Assembly: GCF_013372285.1 (NCBI RefSeq)
Contig: NZ_CP054301.1
Coordinates: 1,908,001 to 1,972,000 of the forward strand
DNA from: Marinomonas primoryensis
GTDB taxonomy: Bacteria; Pseudomonadota; Gammaproteobacteria; Pseudomonadales; Marinomonadaceae
Direction: 5' to 3'
DNA length: 64,000 bases
Under the pieces are notes generated by a model that saw only the letters and a list, made by a program, of their open reading frames with translations, was not told where the DNA came from and did not search any database. Positions 36,364 to 46,997 of this stretch are shown here, piece by piece. The stretch's first letter is position 1, and every line of letters starts with the position of its first letter. Both the position numbers and the translations under genes were made by a program.

Positions 36364-38562
36364 ATGCTCAGAAAAACCCTCGTTAGTATTGCTGTGTCAG
36401 GCGCACTATATGTGTCCAGCAGTTACGCATTAGAGCTGGGTGAGTTAACCTCTCAATCAAACTTGGATGAGCCTTATCGCGGAAAAATTGTACTTTCCGA
36501 TGTAGGGTCATTAACAAACGATGATGTTTTGATTCGTTTAGGCAGTGAGAGCGAGTTTCGTCAAGCCGGGTTCGCTCCGACTCGAGTCTTGTCTCAGCTT
36601 AAATTTGATGTCACTCGGGTAGATGGTGATTTAATTGTCGCTGTCTCTTCTGATAAGCCTCTTCAAGTTGACGAACTGCATTTTGTTTTGGCTGCTCGCT
36701 GGCCAAGCGGCCAAGTTGTTAGGGAATATCAAGCACCATTAAACCAATCCTCCTTGGTTGAAAAGTCTCAAAATGAAGTGGTGCAATCGGCTGCTGTTTC
36801 TTCAACATCAAAAGATTCCGTTTTTCGTCAAGCTACGTTGTCTGCAGAGCGAGTGTCTCCGAAAGGGCGATTGAACGTCGTTAAAGGCAACACGCTTTGG
36901 TCTATTGCTGGTCAAAATCGTCCTACGAATCAGCTAACTATTTATCAAACAATGATGGCGATACAGGCACTAAATAAAGACGCTTTCTATTCTGATAATA
37001 TTAACCTTTTAAAAGAGGGAGCGATTTTGCGTTTACCAACGCAGGAACAAATTGCTCTTTTCAATAAGTCTATTTCGAAAGAAGAGTTTCAGCGTCAGCA
37101 TGACGCTTGGATGGCTCTAAAAAGATCTAAAGGTCAGTCCTCTATTGAGCAAGCCCAGTTAAATACACAGGCGAAAGCGAAAGCCGCCTCTAATGTTGTT
37201 GAAACAGGTGGTGATAAACTTACTTTGGCTTCTGGACAAAGTATTCTGCCTGAAAATGTGGCTAGCTCTAATACCGGTGATGACAAAAACTTGGCATTAA
37301 ATACCTTGCAAGGTGAACTGTCCGCTTCACAAGAAATGCTGGATAAAGAGAAGCGAGAAAAAGGTGAGCTTTCAGGTAAGTTAAGTGATTTGAATAAACA
37401 GTTAGAGACATTAGAAAAGCTTATAAGCTTGAAAGATAAGCAAATGGCAGATTTACAGCAGCAATTTACCAGTGCTCAACAAACTCTTCAAGAGCAAAAG
37501 AATACAGTAGATCAGCTTTTAGAAGCGGATCAGATTCGTAGAGAAAAAGAGCAAGCTGAAGCTGATTCTCTTGCTAATAAGATTTTCGGAAATCCAATTG
37601 TTGTTTCTATTGGTGCTGTGGTTCTTCTGTTGTTTGGTTTCTTGATCGGTCTGGTTATGCGTCGGGCCGGAAAAAAACAAGAGGAGCAAGAATCGTTAAA
37701 AAAGGATGAATTTGACCTCTCATCAGCAGCCGCTGTTGCGCCCGTTGTTGCTGTAGCTGCTGCCCAATACGTTGCCGATGATGAAGTCGAAGAAAAAAAT
37801 GACTTGCAAGAAGAAGATCCATTTGCGTTTGATTTTGGTACACCAGACGCAGATGATGGCCTTGATGATTTTGGTTCTTTCGACGAGGATATTGCTTCTG
37901 TTGATTTACCTGACCGGGCAGCAGATGAAGATGTTGATTTGTCAGAAGATCCTGAGAGTGAGCTTGAAAGCGCTTTAGATGAAGATGATTCTGATGATGT
38001 GTTTGCGTCATTTGATGAGGCCGATGATTTGTCTGAACCCGAGTTGGACATTGATGCTGAATATGGCTTAGATGAGTTGGACGCATTTGTTGAGGAAGAT
38101 ATTCCTACAATGACGCCGGATGTGATTGAGGCGGATATTGATTCAGAAGGCGAAATCGAAAGTGAAGAAGAGTCTTTTGTTTCTAGCTTATTGAATGATG
38201 TCGATCAGGAAGATACAGACGAAGCTTCTATTTTTAGTGGAACGCCAAACGATTCTTTAGCCAATTCGATAGAAGAAACGTTGGCTGAAGCTCAGCAGGA
38301 AGACGACGAAATTGAAGTCCCTGCATTTGGAGAAGCCGAAGCCGCAGCAGATGAAGAAGTTAGCGATGAAGAAGAAGAGTTTGATTTTTTTGATGCGAGT
38401 GGTGATGAAGCTGCAACTAAATTAGATTTGGCAAGAGCCTATATGGATATGGGGGATGAAGAGGGTGCAAAAGTGATCCTTGATGATGTCATCGAGTCAG
38501 GAAATGAGAAACAAATTGCTGAAGCGCAGAATATGATGGAGCGAATGTTCCCAAGTGACTAA
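36364..38562 (+). CDS. fimV: FimV/HubP-family polar landmark protein
   Basis: A 732-residue inner-membrane protein. The start at 36364 (MLRKTLVSIAVSG) has AAGGGAAG upstream and gives a clean signal peptide; the frame extends 22 codons further without it. Order: periplasmic FimV N-domain, LysM domain (KGNTLWSIAGQNRPTNQ), coiled coil, one membrane segment (VVSIGAVVLLLFGFLIGLV), then a long, highly acidic cytoplasmic region and a C-terminal TPR-like FimV motif (TKLDLARAYMDMGDEEGA). These proteins organise polar type IV pili, flagella and chemotaxis machinery. Its stop overlaps the truA start by 8 bp. Confidence 0.93.
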   Translation: MLRKTLVSIAVSGALYVSSSYALELGELTSQSNLDEPYRGKIVLSDVGSLTNDDVLIRLGSESEFRQAGFAPTRVLSQLKFDVTRVDGDLIVAVSSDKPLQVDELHFVLAARWPSGQVVREYQAPLNQSSLVEKSQNEVVQSAAVSSTSKDSVFRQATLSAERVSPKGRLNVVKGNTLWSIAGQNRPTNQLTIYQTMMAIQALNKDAFYSDNINLLKEGAILRLPTQEQIALFNKSISKEEFQRQHDAWMALKRSKGQSSIEQAQLNTQAKAKAASNVVETGGDKLTLASGQSILPENVASSNTGDDKNLALNTLQGELSASQEMLDKEKREKGELSGKLSDLNKQLETLEKLISLKDKQMADLQQQFTSAQQTLQEQKNTVDQLLEADQIRREKEQAEADSLANKIFGNPIVVSIGAVVLLLFGFLIGLVMRRAGKKQEEQESLKKDEFDLSSAAAVAPVVAVAAAQYVADDEVEEKNDLQEEDPFAFDFGTPDADDGLDDFGSFDEDIASVDLPDRAADEDVDLSEDPESELESALDEDDSDDVFASFDEADDLSEPELDIDAEYGLDELDAFVEEDIPTMTPDVIEADIDSEGEIESEEESFVSSLLNDVDQEDTDEASIFSGTPNDSLANSIEETLAEAQQEDDEIEVPAFGEAEAAADEEVSDEEEEFDFFDASGDEAATKLDLARAYMDMGDEEGAKVILDDVIESGNEKQIAEAQNMMERMFPSD

Positions 38563-39379
38563 AAAAGTTGTACTAGTTGTTGAATATGATGGCTCTGAGT
38601 ATAAGGGCTGGCAGGCACAAAAACTTGGCATTCCAAGTGTTCAGGAAAGTTTAGAAAAAGCATTGGCTGTGGTAGCAAATCATCCTGTTCGGGTGGTTTG
38701 TGCTGGCCGAACAGACTCCGGTGTCCATGCCAGTGCTCAAGTGGTTCATTTTGAAACCGATGCTGAACGAAATGAACGGGCGTGGACTTTAGGCGTTAAT
38801 ACTTACCTACCTTCTGATATTCGAGTGGTGGCAGCACGTGATGTTGCAGATGATTTTCATGCTCGCTTTAGTGCGTTAAGTCGTCGTTATCGATACGTGA
38901 TTTACCAATCTTCTATTTGCCCAGCCATATTGTCCAATGGGGTAACATGGTCTTATAGAGCGCTTGATGCGCAGGCAATGAAAGAGGCCGCTAGCGTATT
39001 TTTAGGTACTCATGATTTCTCTTCTTTTCGTGCCATTGGCTGTCAGGCCAATACACCAATCCGAACGATTTTAAACTTCGATGTCCAGCAGGTAGGTCAA
39101 TATATTATTCTTGATGTGAGGGCGAATGCATTTTTGCATCACATGATTCGGAATTTTGCTGGGGTCTTAATGTCGATCGGTGCGGGTGAAAAACCTATCG
39201 CTTGGGCGAAAAAAACCTTAGATGCTAAAGACCGTACTAAGGGTGGAATAACAGCACCACCAACTGGTTTGTATTTTGTGGGTGTTGAATATCCGGAGCA
39301 TTTCAATGTGCCTTTTTGTAAGTTAGGGCCACATTTTTTGCCTTATATAGAAGAGTCAAGTTATGACGTGCCAAGTTAA
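38555..39379 (+). CDS. truA: tRNA pseudouridine(38-40) synthase TruA
   Basis: Modifies U38-U40 of the tRNA anticodon arm. It starts with GTG inside the end of fimV. The catalytic aspartate lies in CAGRTDSGVHASAQV (near residues 50-64). Other TruA segments are VEYDGSEYKGWQ and FLHHMIRNFAGVL. At 274 residues it has the normal length. It overlaps trpF by 17 bp. Confidence 0.97.
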   Translation: MTKKVVLVVEYDGSEYKGWQAQKLGIPSVQESLEKALAVVANHPVRVVCAGRTDSGVHASAQVVHFETDAERNERAWTLGVNTYLPSDIRVVAARDVADDFHARFSALSRRYRYVIYQSSICPAILSNGVTWSYRALDAQAMKEAASVFLGTHDFSSFRAIGCQANTPIRTILNFDVQQVGQYIILDVRANAFLHHMIRNFAGVLMSIGAGEKPIAWAKKTLDAKDRTKGGITAPPTGLYFVGVEYPEHFNVPFCKLGPHFLPYIEESSYDVPS

Positions 39380-39980
39380 AATTTGTGGAATAACTAATAT
39401 AGACGACGCGTTAATGGCGTGTCGCTTTGGTGCAAACGCATTGGGTTTTGTCTTTTATGAAAAAAGCCCTAGATACGTAACGCCAGAAATCGCCAATTCT
39501 ATAGTTGCGAAGCTTCCACCTTTTGTTACGCCAGTGGCTTTGTTTGTTGATGCGGATGCTTCCGTAATAACTTCTGTTATTGGCGGTAGTTCGCGTTGGA
39601 TGATTCAGTTTCATGGTGCTGAAACAGAATCTGAGTGTCTTTCTTATCAGCGACCCTATATGAAGGCATTGAGAATAAAAATAGGGGATGATGTGTCGGC
39701 GTTGGTAGATCAATACCCAAGCGCCAGTGCAATGCTATTGGATGCTTATAAAGCTGGTATTCCTGGTGGTACGGGTGAAGTGTTTGATTGGTCGTTAATA
39801 CCAAAGGTGTTGTCTAAGCCGATTGTATTGGCTGGAGGTTTGACGCCAAATAACGTTGAGCAGGCGATAAAGCAAGTTGCTCCTTATGCTGTTGATGTAA
39901 GTGGTGGTGTTGAATTGTCTAAAGGCATAAAGAGTGAGCCTAAGGTTCGAGAATTTATTAATGGAGCAAAATGTGGATAG
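39363..39980 (+). CDS. trpF: Phosphoribosylanthranilate isomerase
   Basis: Third step of tryptophan synthesis from anthranilate. A TIM-barrel protein of 205 residues with the catalytic cysteine in [12 protein letters not shown] (near residue 7) and the phosphate-binding segments [13 protein letters not shown] and AVDVSGGVE. It is a stand-alone enzyme, not fused to TrpC as in enterics. It is embedded between truA and trpB with overlaps at both ends. Confidence 0.97.
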   Translation: MTCQVKICGITNIDDALMACRFGANALGFVFYEKSPRYVTPEIANSIVAKLPPFVTPVALFVDADASVITSVIGGSSRWMIQFHGAETESECLSYQRPYMKALRIKIGDDVSALVDQYPSASAMLLDAYKAGIPGGTGEVFDWSLIPKVLSKPIVLAGGLTPNNVEQAIKQVAPYAVDVSGGVELSKGIKSEPKVREFINGAKCG

Positions 39981-41184
39981 CAATGATATCAATCTAGATT
40001 TACCCGATGCCCATGGCCACTTTGGCCCATATGGTGGTGTGTTCGTATCAGAAACGCTCATGTCTGCATTAGACGATCTAACCAAAGTATATGAGCGTTT
40101 GTCTAAAGACAGTGAATTTCAAGCGGCTTTTGATTATGACTTGGCGCATTATGTCGGGCGTCCATCGCCGCTTTATTTTGCACAGCGCCTAACAGAAAAA
40201 GCTGGCGGGGCAAAAATTTATCTAAAACGTGAAGATTTAAATCATACCGGTGCGCACAAAATAAACAATACGATTGGTCAGGCATTGCTTGCTAAGCATA
40301 TGGGTAAACCAAATATTATTGCTGAAACAGGCGCTGGTCAGCATGGCGTAGCATCTGCGACTGTAGCGGCTCGTTTAGGATTGAAGTGCAAGGTGTTTAT
40401 GGGGGCGGAGGATATTCGTCGCCAATCACTGAACGTTTATCGTATGAAGCTACTCGGTGCAGAAGTTATTTCTGTTGAGTCAGGCACTAAGACATTAAAA
40501 GACGCACTTAATGAAGCGATGCGTTATTGGGTCGGCAATGTGGATGATACTTTTTATATTATTGGTACCGCCGCAGGCCCGCATCCATACCCTAAATTAG
40601 TGCGAGATTTTCAGTCCGTTATTGGTCGTGAAACCAAAGCCCAGTGCCTAGCTCAAGAAGGGCGTTTACCCGATGCGCTTGTTGCTTGTGTCGGTGGTGG
40701 TTCAAATGCCATTGGTATGTTTCATCCTTTCATAAAAGATGAAAGCGTTGCTATGTATGGCGTAGAAGCAGGCGGGGACGGAATCGAAACGGGTCGTCAC
40801 GCGGCGCCTTTATGTGCTGGACGACCAGGTGTATTACACGGTAACCGTACTTATGTAATGGCGGATGATGACGGTCAAATCATCGGCACTCATTCTATTT
40901 CAGCTGGTTTGGATTACCCTGGTGTTGGCCCTGAACATGCTTGGCTTAAAGACATTGGCCGTGCTAATTATGTCGCGATCAATGACGATGAGGCAATGGA
41001 TGGTTTTCGTGATTTAACACGATTAGAAGGTATTATGCCTGCATTAGAGTCGAGTCACGCGGTGGCTTACGGTATGAAGTTAGCTGCGACGATGGAAAAG
41101 GATAAGATTGTTGTTATCAATCTTTCAGGTCGTGGTGATAAAGACATTCTTACTGTTGCAGAAATAGATGGGATTGAAGTATGA
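39961..41184 (+). CDS. trpB: Tryptophan synthase beta subunit
   Basis: Makes tryptophan from indole and serine with PLP. The pyridoxal lysine is in [15 protein letters not shown], the substrate loop is [11 protein letters not shown] and the phosphate-binding glycine run is [12 protein letters not shown]. Two starts are plausible: ATG 39961 or GTG 39973, the latter with GGAG six bases upstream; both overlap the trpF stop. The frame also opens from 39934. About 400 residues match the family. It overlaps trpA by the ATGA sequence. Confidence 0.97.
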   Translation: MEQNVDSNDINLDLPDAHGHFGPYGGVFVSETLMSALDDLTKVYERLSKDSEFQAAFDYDLAHYVGRPSPLYFAQRLTEKAGGAKIYLKREDLNHTGAHKINNTIGQALLAKHMGKPNIIAETGAGQHGVASATVAARLGLKCKVFMGAEDIRRQSLNVYRMKLLGAEVISVESGTKTLKDALNEAMRYWVGNVDDTFYIIGTAAGPHPYPKLVRDFQSVIGRETKAQCLAQEGRLPDALVACVGGGSNAIGMFHPFIKDESVAMYGVEAGGDGIETGRHAAPLCAGRPGVLHGNRTYVMADDDGQIIGTHSISAGLDYPGVGPEHAWLKDIGRANYVAINDDEAMDGFRDLTRLEGIMPALESSHAVAYGMKLAATMEKDKIVVINLSGRGDKDILTVAEIDGIEV

Positions 41185-41987
41185 GTCGCATTAAGCAATG
41201 TTTTGAAAATTTAGCAAAATCTGGTAAAAAGGCGCTTATTCCTTATATTACTGCAGGTGATCCGGCGCCTGATCATACGGTTACTATGATGAATGCTTTG
41301 GTTGCTGCAGGGGCTGACATTATTGAAATTGGCATGCCTTTTTCAGACCCGATGGCGGATGGTCCAGTCATTCAATTGGCTTGTGAGCGTAGCTTGGCGG
41401 CGGGCACCAGTGTTAAAAAAGTATTGCAAATTATTACTGAGTTTAGACGTAACGATAAGCAAACGCCGATTGTTTTAATGGGCTATTTGAATCCAATTGA
41501 GTTCTTTGGTTATCAGGCTTTTTCGGATGCGGCAAAAGAAGCGGGCGTTGATGGTATTTTATTAGTCGATCTGACTCCAGAAGAGGCGATAGATGTAGTA
41601 GAATGCTTCCGAGACAACGAGATCGACCTTATTTATTTGTTGTCACCAACGACGACATCGGAACGTGCAAAGAAAATTTGTAACTTAGCATCAGGCTATG
41701 TTTACTACGTTTCGGTGAAAGGGGTGACGGGATCTGCTGAATTAGATGTCGATAGCGTTAAAAAGCATGTGGATTCTTTGCGTACTATAACCACGTTGCC
41801 GATTGGTGTTGGTTTTGGTATTCGTGATGCAAAAACCGCAGCGGCCGTAAGTAAATGTGCTGATGGTGTAATTGTCGGCAGTGTATTAGTAAACGCTATT
41901 GCTGAAAATAAAGATCGTCAAAAAGAATATATAGCTGACGCTTTAGGGTCTATTTTAGCGCCAATGCGTAGTGAAATGGACGCGTAA
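41181..41987 (+). CDS. trpA: Tryptophan synthase alpha subunit
   Basis: Cleaves indole-3-glycerol phosphate and channels indole to TrpB. It is a 268-residue TIM barrel with the catalytic glutamate in [16 protein letters not shown] and the catalytic aspartate in [12 protein letters not shown]. The phosphate site [12 protein letters not shown] is present. Its start overlaps the trpB stop, so the two subunits should be made in coupled amounts. Confidence 0.97.
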   Translation: MSRIKQCFENLAKSGKKALIPYITAGDPAPDHTVTMMNALVAAGADIIEIGMPFSDPMADGPVIQLACERSLAAGTSVKKVLQIITEFRRNDKQTPIVLMGYLNPIEFFGYQAFSDAAKEAGVDGILLVDLTPEEAIDVVECFRDNEIDLIYLLSPTTTSERAKKICNLASGYVYYVSVKGVTGSAELDVDSVKKHVDSLRTITTLPIGVGFGIRDAKTAAAVSKCADGVIVGSVLVNAIAENKDRQKEYIADALGSILAPMRSEMDA

Positions 41988-42017
41988 GCGGCAGCAAATG
42001 AGAATGTGGAGAATTAA

Positions 42018-42884
42018 ATGAGTAGCTGGTTAGATAAATTTGTACCTTCCATCGTGCGCAGTGAATCAAAGCGCGCTACAACAGGCACTGTGCCTGAAGG
42101 TCTTTGGAAAAAGTGTCCAAAATGTGAAAATGTTCTGTACCGTCCGGAGCTAGAAAAAAACTTAGATGTTTGTCCAAAATGTAATCATCATCTTCGTGTT
42201 GGTGCTCGTCGTCGTTTGGATATTTTCTTGGACAAAGAAGGGCGTCATGAAATTGGTGCGCATCTTGAACCAGAAGATAAATTAAAATTCAAAGATACAA
42301 AGCGTTATAAAGATCGCATTGTTGATGCTCAAAAAAAGACGGGTGAAAAAGACGCTCTAGTCGCAATGCAAGGTGTGCTAAATGGTATGCCAGTGGTTGC
42401 TGTTGCGTTTGAATTTGGCTTTTTGGGCGGTTCAATGGGAGCCATTGTTGGTGAGCGTTTTATTCAAGCAGTCAATGTTTGTCTAGAAAAGCGTATTCCA
42501 CTTATTTGTTTCTCCGCTTCTGGTGGCGCTCGTATGCAAGAGGCGCTTATCTCTTTGATGCAAATGGCTAAAACCAGTGCTGGTTTAGAGCGTATGAAGC
42601 AAGAAGGCATCCCATACATTTCTGTCATGACAGATCCTGTTTTTGGTGGTGTTTCTGCCTCTTTAGCGATGCTGGGTGATCTGAACGTTGCAGAGCCGAA
42701 TGCTTTGATTGGCTTTGCCGGGCCTCGAGTTATTGAGCAAACCGTACGTGAAAAACTGCCAGAAGGTTTCCAACGTAGCGAATTTTTATTAGATAAAGGT
42801 GCGCTAGATATGATCATCAAGCGTGATGAAATTCGTGATCGTTTGTATAATATCTTATCTTTGCTCACCCATAAGGTTGCTTAA
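42018..42884 (+). CDS. accD: Acetyl-CoA carboxylase carboxyltransferase subunit beta
   Basis: Part of the carboxyltransferase making malonyl-CoA for fatty-acid synthesis; the partner AccA is not in the window. The N-terminal zinc ribbon is visible as CPKCENVL and CPKCNHHL (residues ~33-55). The acyl-CoA-binding region [14 protein letters not shown] and the oxyanion segment [12 protein letters not shown] follow. At 288 residues it has family length. GGAG precedes the start, 30 bp after trpA. Confidence 0.97.
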   Translation: MSSWLDKFVPSIVRSESKRATTGTVPEGLWKKCPKCENVLYRPELEKNLDVCPKCNHHLRVGARRRLDIFLDKEGRHEIGAHLEPEDKLKFKDTKRYKDRIVDAQKKTGEKDALVAMQGVLNGMPVVAVAFEFGFLGGSMGAIVGERFIQAVNVCLEKRIPLICFSASGGARMQEALISLMQMAKTSAGLERMKQEGIPYISVMTDPVFGGVSASLAMLGDLNVAEPNALIGFAGPRVIEQTVREKLPEGFQRSEFLLDKGALDMIIKRDEIRDRLYNILSLLTHKVA

Positions 42885-42888
42885 TTAA

Positions 42889-44151
42889 ATGACGCACACG
42901 TCATTATCGAGTTGGCTTTCATATATTGAAAGCCAACATCCCTCTGAGATAGAGCTGGGCCTGGAAAGAGGGAGTAAAGTGTTAGCTAGATTAAATTTAT
43001 CTAGGCCAAAAGTAAAAGTCATAACAGTGGCAGGCACCAATGGCAAAGGTTCCACCTGTGCTATGTTGACCCAATACCTCTGTACACAAAACTATTCTGT
43101 TGGTACTTATACATCCCCGCATTTTCTTGATTTTAATGAGCGCATCGCCTTAAACAATACCTCTTGTGATGACGATCTTATTTGTCGTGCATTTGAAGCG
43201 ATTGAAGCAGCACGAGAAAACATATCATTAACGTATTTTGAGTTTAGTACTCTCGCGGCTCTATGGATTTTTGATCAATCCAAGCTGGACTATTGGGTAC
43301 TAGAGGTTGGGTTGGGTGGGCGTTTAGATTCAGTCAATATGATTGACACTGATGTGGCGGTGGTAACATCAATTTCCTTGGATCATATCGATTGGCTAGG
43401 GGATAACCTTGATGTTATTGCTCGCGAGAAAACAGGCATAGCGAGAAAGGATAAGCTGCTAATCAGTGGTGTGGTTAACCCACCAAGCTCCATCGCGACG
43501 ACGGCATTGGACGTGGGAGCGCATTTGCGCCAAAAGGGGATTGATTTTAGTTTCACGTCAAATCAAAGTGAGTGGGCGTGGGCTGGTAATGGCGTTCAAT
43601 TCGATAATTTGCCGATACCATCTTTGCCGCTACAAAATGCTGCGACCGTGATTGCGGTGTTGGTCTTTATGGAGCTTGCCCCTGCCCAAGAAGATTTGGC
43701 CACACTTTTTCGTACCGCGCAATTAACGGGGCGCTTTCAGCAGGTTGCTTCTTCTCCTGATATATACATTGATGTGGCGCATAACCCAGAAGCGGCGGTG
43801 GAGCTTGCTCGCCGCGTGAGCCATTTTTCGCGTCAACCTGTTGCCGTGTGTGGCATGTTAAAAGACAAAGACATTGATGGTGTGATGACTTATCTTGCGC
43901 AGAGTTTTTCTGATTGGTTTTGCGCTGATTTAGCCGGGCCAAGAGGGGCAAGAGCCAATGAGTTGGTTGAGTGTATTATACGATGCTCTCCAAGTATGTC
44001 TTCGAAAGTGAAGGCTTTTGATTCTGTGCATGACGCGTTTGACGCCGCTTTGACTAAGGCGAAAGAGGAGCAACGTTCAGTAATTGTTTTTGGCTCTTTT
44101 GTCACCGTCTCGAATTATTTGGCGTTTAGTCAATTGAAGAGTGATTTATGA
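42889..44151 (+). CDS. folC: Dihydrofolate/folylpolyglutamate synthase
   Basis: A Mur-ligase-family enzyme that adds glutamate to dihydropteroate or folates. The P-loop is TVAGTNGKGSTCAML (about residues 45-60). Family segments are GTYTSPHFLDFNERI, EVGLGGRLDSVN and DVAHNPEAAVELAR. At 420 residues it has normal length. It starts 4 bp after accD and overlaps the SPOR gene by 4 bp. Confidence 0.96.
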   Translation: MTHTSLSSWLSYIESQHPSEIELGLERGSKVLARLNLSRPKVKVITVAGTNGKGSTCAMLTQYLCTQNYSVGTYTSPHFLDFNERIALNNTSCDDDLICRAFEAIEAARENISLTYFEFSTLAALWIFDQSKLDYWVLEVGLGGRLDSVNMIDTDVAVVTSISLDHIDWLGDNLDVIAREKTGIARKDKLLISGVVNPPSSIATTALDVGAHLRQKGIDFSFTSNQSEWAWAGNGVQFDNLPIPSLPLQNAATVIAVLVFMELAPAQEDLATLFRTAQLTGRFQQVASSPDIYIDVAHNPEAAVELARRVSHFSRQPVAVCGMLKDKDIDGVMTYLAQSFSDWFCADLAGPRGARANELVECIIRCSPSMSSKVKAFDSVHDAFDAALTKAKEEQRSVIVFGSFVTVSNYLAFSQLKSDL

Positions 44152-44738
44152 TTGATAGAACCATAACATACAGACTTATTGGTGCCGGCATCATGGTGCT
44201 GTCCGCTGCGGTAATACTGCCATTAGTTTTAGATGGTGAGCGTCCAGCTGAGCTAGATGTTCAGGTTCAGGTAACGTCACCACCAGCTTTCCCTATTATA
44301 GAAATTGCCCCGGTCAAGCCTGCAGACAGTTTACCGATTGAATCAAATAGCACAGATAATAAAGCAGTAGGCGAAATTCGTCTTATTCCTGTTCCACAAT
44401 CAGCAAAAGATACTGAAAGTATCCGTAACACTGATTCTAAGACACCTGGAGCTGATAATAGCCCCGTAGTAACAGCGTCAGCTAAAAAAGTATTGCCTGA
44501 AAAGGTGGCAGATCGTTGGGTGCTTCAAATTGCAACGTTTAAAAGCAAAGACAACGCTATTCGTTTAGTCGATAAGCTTAAAGACTCGGATTACGATGCT
44601 TATAGTTTAACGACAAATTCGCTCTATAAAGTATACGTCGGCCCTGAATTTAAGCGGGAAACCTCTGAAAGAATGCGTGAAGAAATTAAGAAAAAGTTTA
44701 GCTTAACTGGCATTGTTGTTAAGTATTCAGTGAATTAA
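44148..44738 (+). CDS. SPOR-domain protein (DedD-like)
   Basis: A 196-residue inner-membrane protein: one N-terminal membrane segment (about 10-28), a low-complexity periplasmic linker and a C-terminal SPOR domain (WVLQIATFKSKDNAIRLVDKL, about residues 123-196). SPOR domains bind septal glycan strands stripped of peptides, so this is a probable division-site protein. The folC-SPOR-cvpA-purF order is the same as in Pseudomonas and E. coli (dedD). Confidence 0.9.
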   Translation: MIDRTITYRLIGAGIMVLSAAVILPLVLDGERPAELDVQVQVTSPPAFPIIEIAPVKPADSLPIESNSTDNKAVGEIRLIPVPQSAKDTESIRNTDSKTPGADNSPVVTASAKKVLPEKVADRWVLQIATFKSKDNAIRLVDKLKDSDYDAYSLTTNSLYKVYVGPEFKRETSERMREEIKKKFSLTGIVVKYSVN

Positions 44739-44813
44739 TACGAGGTTTTTTATCTCAGTATTTGGAAAATGTCAGTCATCTGTTAAACTGCGCAGCGATT
44801 TTTAGAGGTATTC

Positions 44814-45347
44814 ATGGAACAAGTAAATTCAATGTCGACGATTGATTGGTTGATTATTGCCGTGGTGATTCTTTCCACACTTTTAAGTTTGAAAAGAGGG
44901 TTTGTAAAAGAAGTATTATCGCTTCTTACTTGGGTTATTGCCTTTATTGTATCGATAAAATTCTCTGACCAAATGCAAGCTCTGCTACTTGATCAAGTTC
45001 AAAACGATCAGATTCGTTATATTGTTTCTTTTGTTTCTCTGTTTATAGCAACCTTGGTGGTAGGGGCGTTAGTCAGTTTTTTACTAGGCTCACTGATTCA
45101 GGTAACAGGCTTGTCGAGCACTGATAGAGTATTAGGCATGCTCTTCGGCTTCGCGCGAGGCAGTTTGATTGTTGTGGCTTTTGTCTCGTTATTGAGCTTG
45201 AGCCCTGCTATAGAGAAAACAGAGTTTTGGAAAACATCACAATTGATCCCTCAATTGGGGCAGTTGAATAACTGGACGCGTGATATGTTAGGCAAGAGTT
45301 CGGATCTTATGGATTCGACTCTCATTGACCGCGCCCTTGGTAATTAG
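44814..45347 (+). CDS. cvpA: CvpA-family membrane protein
   Basis: A 177-residue inner-membrane protein with four hydrophobic segments. The family pattern is WLIIAVVILSTLLSLKRGFVKEV near the N terminus and VLGMLFGFARGSLIVV in the middle. Named for colicin V production; its wider function is poorly known, with links to envelope stress. AGAGGT precedes the start. It lies directly ahead of purF, as in most gammaproteobacteria. Confidence 0.94.
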   Translation: MEQVNSMSTIDWLIIAVVILSTLLSLKRGFVKEVLSLLTWVIAFIVSIKFSDQMQALLLDQVQNDQIRYIVSFVSLFIATLVVGALVSFLLGSLIQVTGLSSTDRVLGMLFGFARGSLIVVAFVSLLSLSPAIEKTEFWKTSQLIPQLGQLNNWTRDMLGKSSDLMDSTLIDRALGN

Positions 45348-45423
45348 CTGCTGAACATCGCAGCCAAATAAAGAAAGAACCTTGCGGCGTTTGTCGCAAT
45401 TCCCCAACACGAGGATCTAGAGC

Positions 45424-46932
45424 ATGTGTGGTATCGTTGGTGTCGTAGGCACGTCTGTGGTTAACCAAGCAATTTTTGATGCGTTAACCGTTCTTCAGCA
45501 TCGTGGGCAAGATGCTGCAGGTATGGTAACCAGCCATAACGGACGATTATGTTTGCGCAAAGACAATGGTCCGGTGAGTGAGGTATTTCGCACTCGCCAT
45601 ATGAAAAAACTCCAAGGCAATATAGGGATAGGCCATGTTCGCTATCCAACGGCTGGAACATCCAGCTCAGCAGAAGCTCAACCTTTCTATGTTAACTCTC
45701 CTTACGGTATTTCTCTTGCACACAATGGCAATTTAACGAATACGACTAAACTGAAGCGTGAGGTGTTTGAATCTGACTTGCGTCATATCAATACTACTTC
45801 TGACTCTGAAGTGCTCGTAAACGTATTGGCCCATGAGCTTCATCAAGAAGGAAAATTAATTCCTACGCCAGAAGATATTTTCAATGCGCTTGAGCGTGTT
45901 TATAAACGTATTGAAGGTGGTTATGCGGTTGTTACTCTGATCACTGGTTATGGTATTTTGGCGTTCCGTGATCCTGATGGTATTCGTCCATTGATTTACG
46001 GCTCTAAGCAAACCGAGGCTGGTCTTGAATACATGGTGGCCTCTGAAAGTGTTGCGCTTGACGCGGCAGGCTTTAAAGTCGAACGTGATATTCAACCCGG
46101 AGAAGCTATCTTTTTTGATGTAAACCATAAGGTTCATGTGCGTCAATGTACGCCTAAAAAAGTCGCTCGTCCTTGCTTGTTTGAATACGTTTACTTTGCT
46201 CGACCGGACACTGTTATTGATAATATTTCGGTTTATAAAGCGCGAATTAATATGGGCGATCGCCTTGCCGCGAAAATTCAACGTGAGTGGAAAGGCATTG
46301 ATATTGATGTGGTTATCCCCATTCCCGATACCAGCCGTACGGCTGCTCTGCAAATCGCACAAGCATTGAATATTCCGTTCCGTGAAGGCTTGGTAAAAAA
46401 TCGCTATATTGGTCGTACCTTTATTATGCCGGGTCAAGAAATTCGCAAAAAATCGGTTCGTCAAAAGTTAAACCCAGTTCCCTATGAGTTTAAAGACAAA
46501 ACGGTCTTGTTGGTTGACGATTCCATTGTTCGCGGTACAACGAGTAAAGAGATCATCGAAATGGCAAGAGAGGCGGGCGCGAAAAAGGTATATATCGCTT
46601 CAGCTGCACCGGAAGTTCGTTATCCAAATGTATATGGCATTGATATGCCAGCGGCGCATGAATTGATTGCCCATAACCGTAATGTTGATGAGATTTGCAA
46701 GTTAATTGGCGCAGATAAATTGATCTTTCAAGACCTAGATGATTTGATCGAAGCGTGTATTGATGAAAAACACTCTGACGTTCGAGAATTTGATACGTCT
46801 GTTTTTGATGCAACATACATAACCGGCAATATTGATAGTGTCTATTTGGCCAGTATTGAAGGTGCGCGAAATGATTTGAATAAATCTGCTATCGAAGATA
46901 TGCAGAGTAGCGATATGATGCACCCTATGTAA
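45424..46932 (+). CDS. purF: Amidophosphoribosyltransferase
   Basis: Committed step of purine synthesis: PRPP plus glutamine to phosphoribosylamine. C2 (MCGIVGVVG) is the glutamine-hydrolysing nucleophile. The PRPP-binding motif is [17 protein letters not shown], and the N-terminal amidotransferase segments [12 protein letters not shown] and [11 protein letters not shown] are intact. At 502 residues it matches the family. A terminator follows 28 bp after the stop. Confidence 0.98.
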   Translation: MCGIVGVVGTSVVNQAIFDALTVLQHRGQDAAGMVTSHNGRLCLRKDNGPVSEVFRTRHMKKLQGNIGIGHVRYPTAGTSSSAEAQPFYVNSPYGISLAHNGNLTNTTKLKREVFESDLRHINTTSDSEVLVNVLAHELHQEGKLIPTPEDIFNALERVYKRIEGGYAVVTLITGYGILAFRDPDGIRPLIYGSKQTEAGLEYMVASESVALDAAGFKVERDIQPGEAIFFDVNHKVHVRQCTPKKVARPCLFEYVYFARPDTVIDNISVYKARINMGDRLAAKIQREWKGIDIDVVIPIPDTSRTAALQIAQALNIPFREGLVKNRYIGRTFIMPGQEIRKKSVRQKLNPVPYEFKDKTVLLVDDSIVRGTTSKEIIEMAREAGAKKVYIASAAPEVRYPNVYGIDMPAAHELIAHNRNVDEICKLIGADKLIFQDLDDLIEACIDEKHSDVREFDTSVFDATYITGNIDSVYLASIEGARNDLNKSAIEDMQSSDMMHPM

Positions 46933-46960
46933 TATTTTCAGTATCTCGTGACGGATTTAA

Positions 46961-46993
46961 CTAAGCCAGGTCTCGCCTGGCTTAGTTGTTTTT
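46961..46993 (+). terminator. Terminator of purF
   Basis: CTAAGCCAGG and CCTGGCTTAG form a perfect 10-bp stem with loop TCTCG, followed by TTGTTTTT. It abuts the metZ remnant directly. Confidence 0.88.
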
Positions 46994-46997
46994 GGGA

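Noticed and set aside
37530-38051. Long antisense, serine-rich open frame inside fimV
   Set aside because: It is the complement of the acidic Asp/Glu-rich FimV region; low-complexity codon bias keeps the other frames open.
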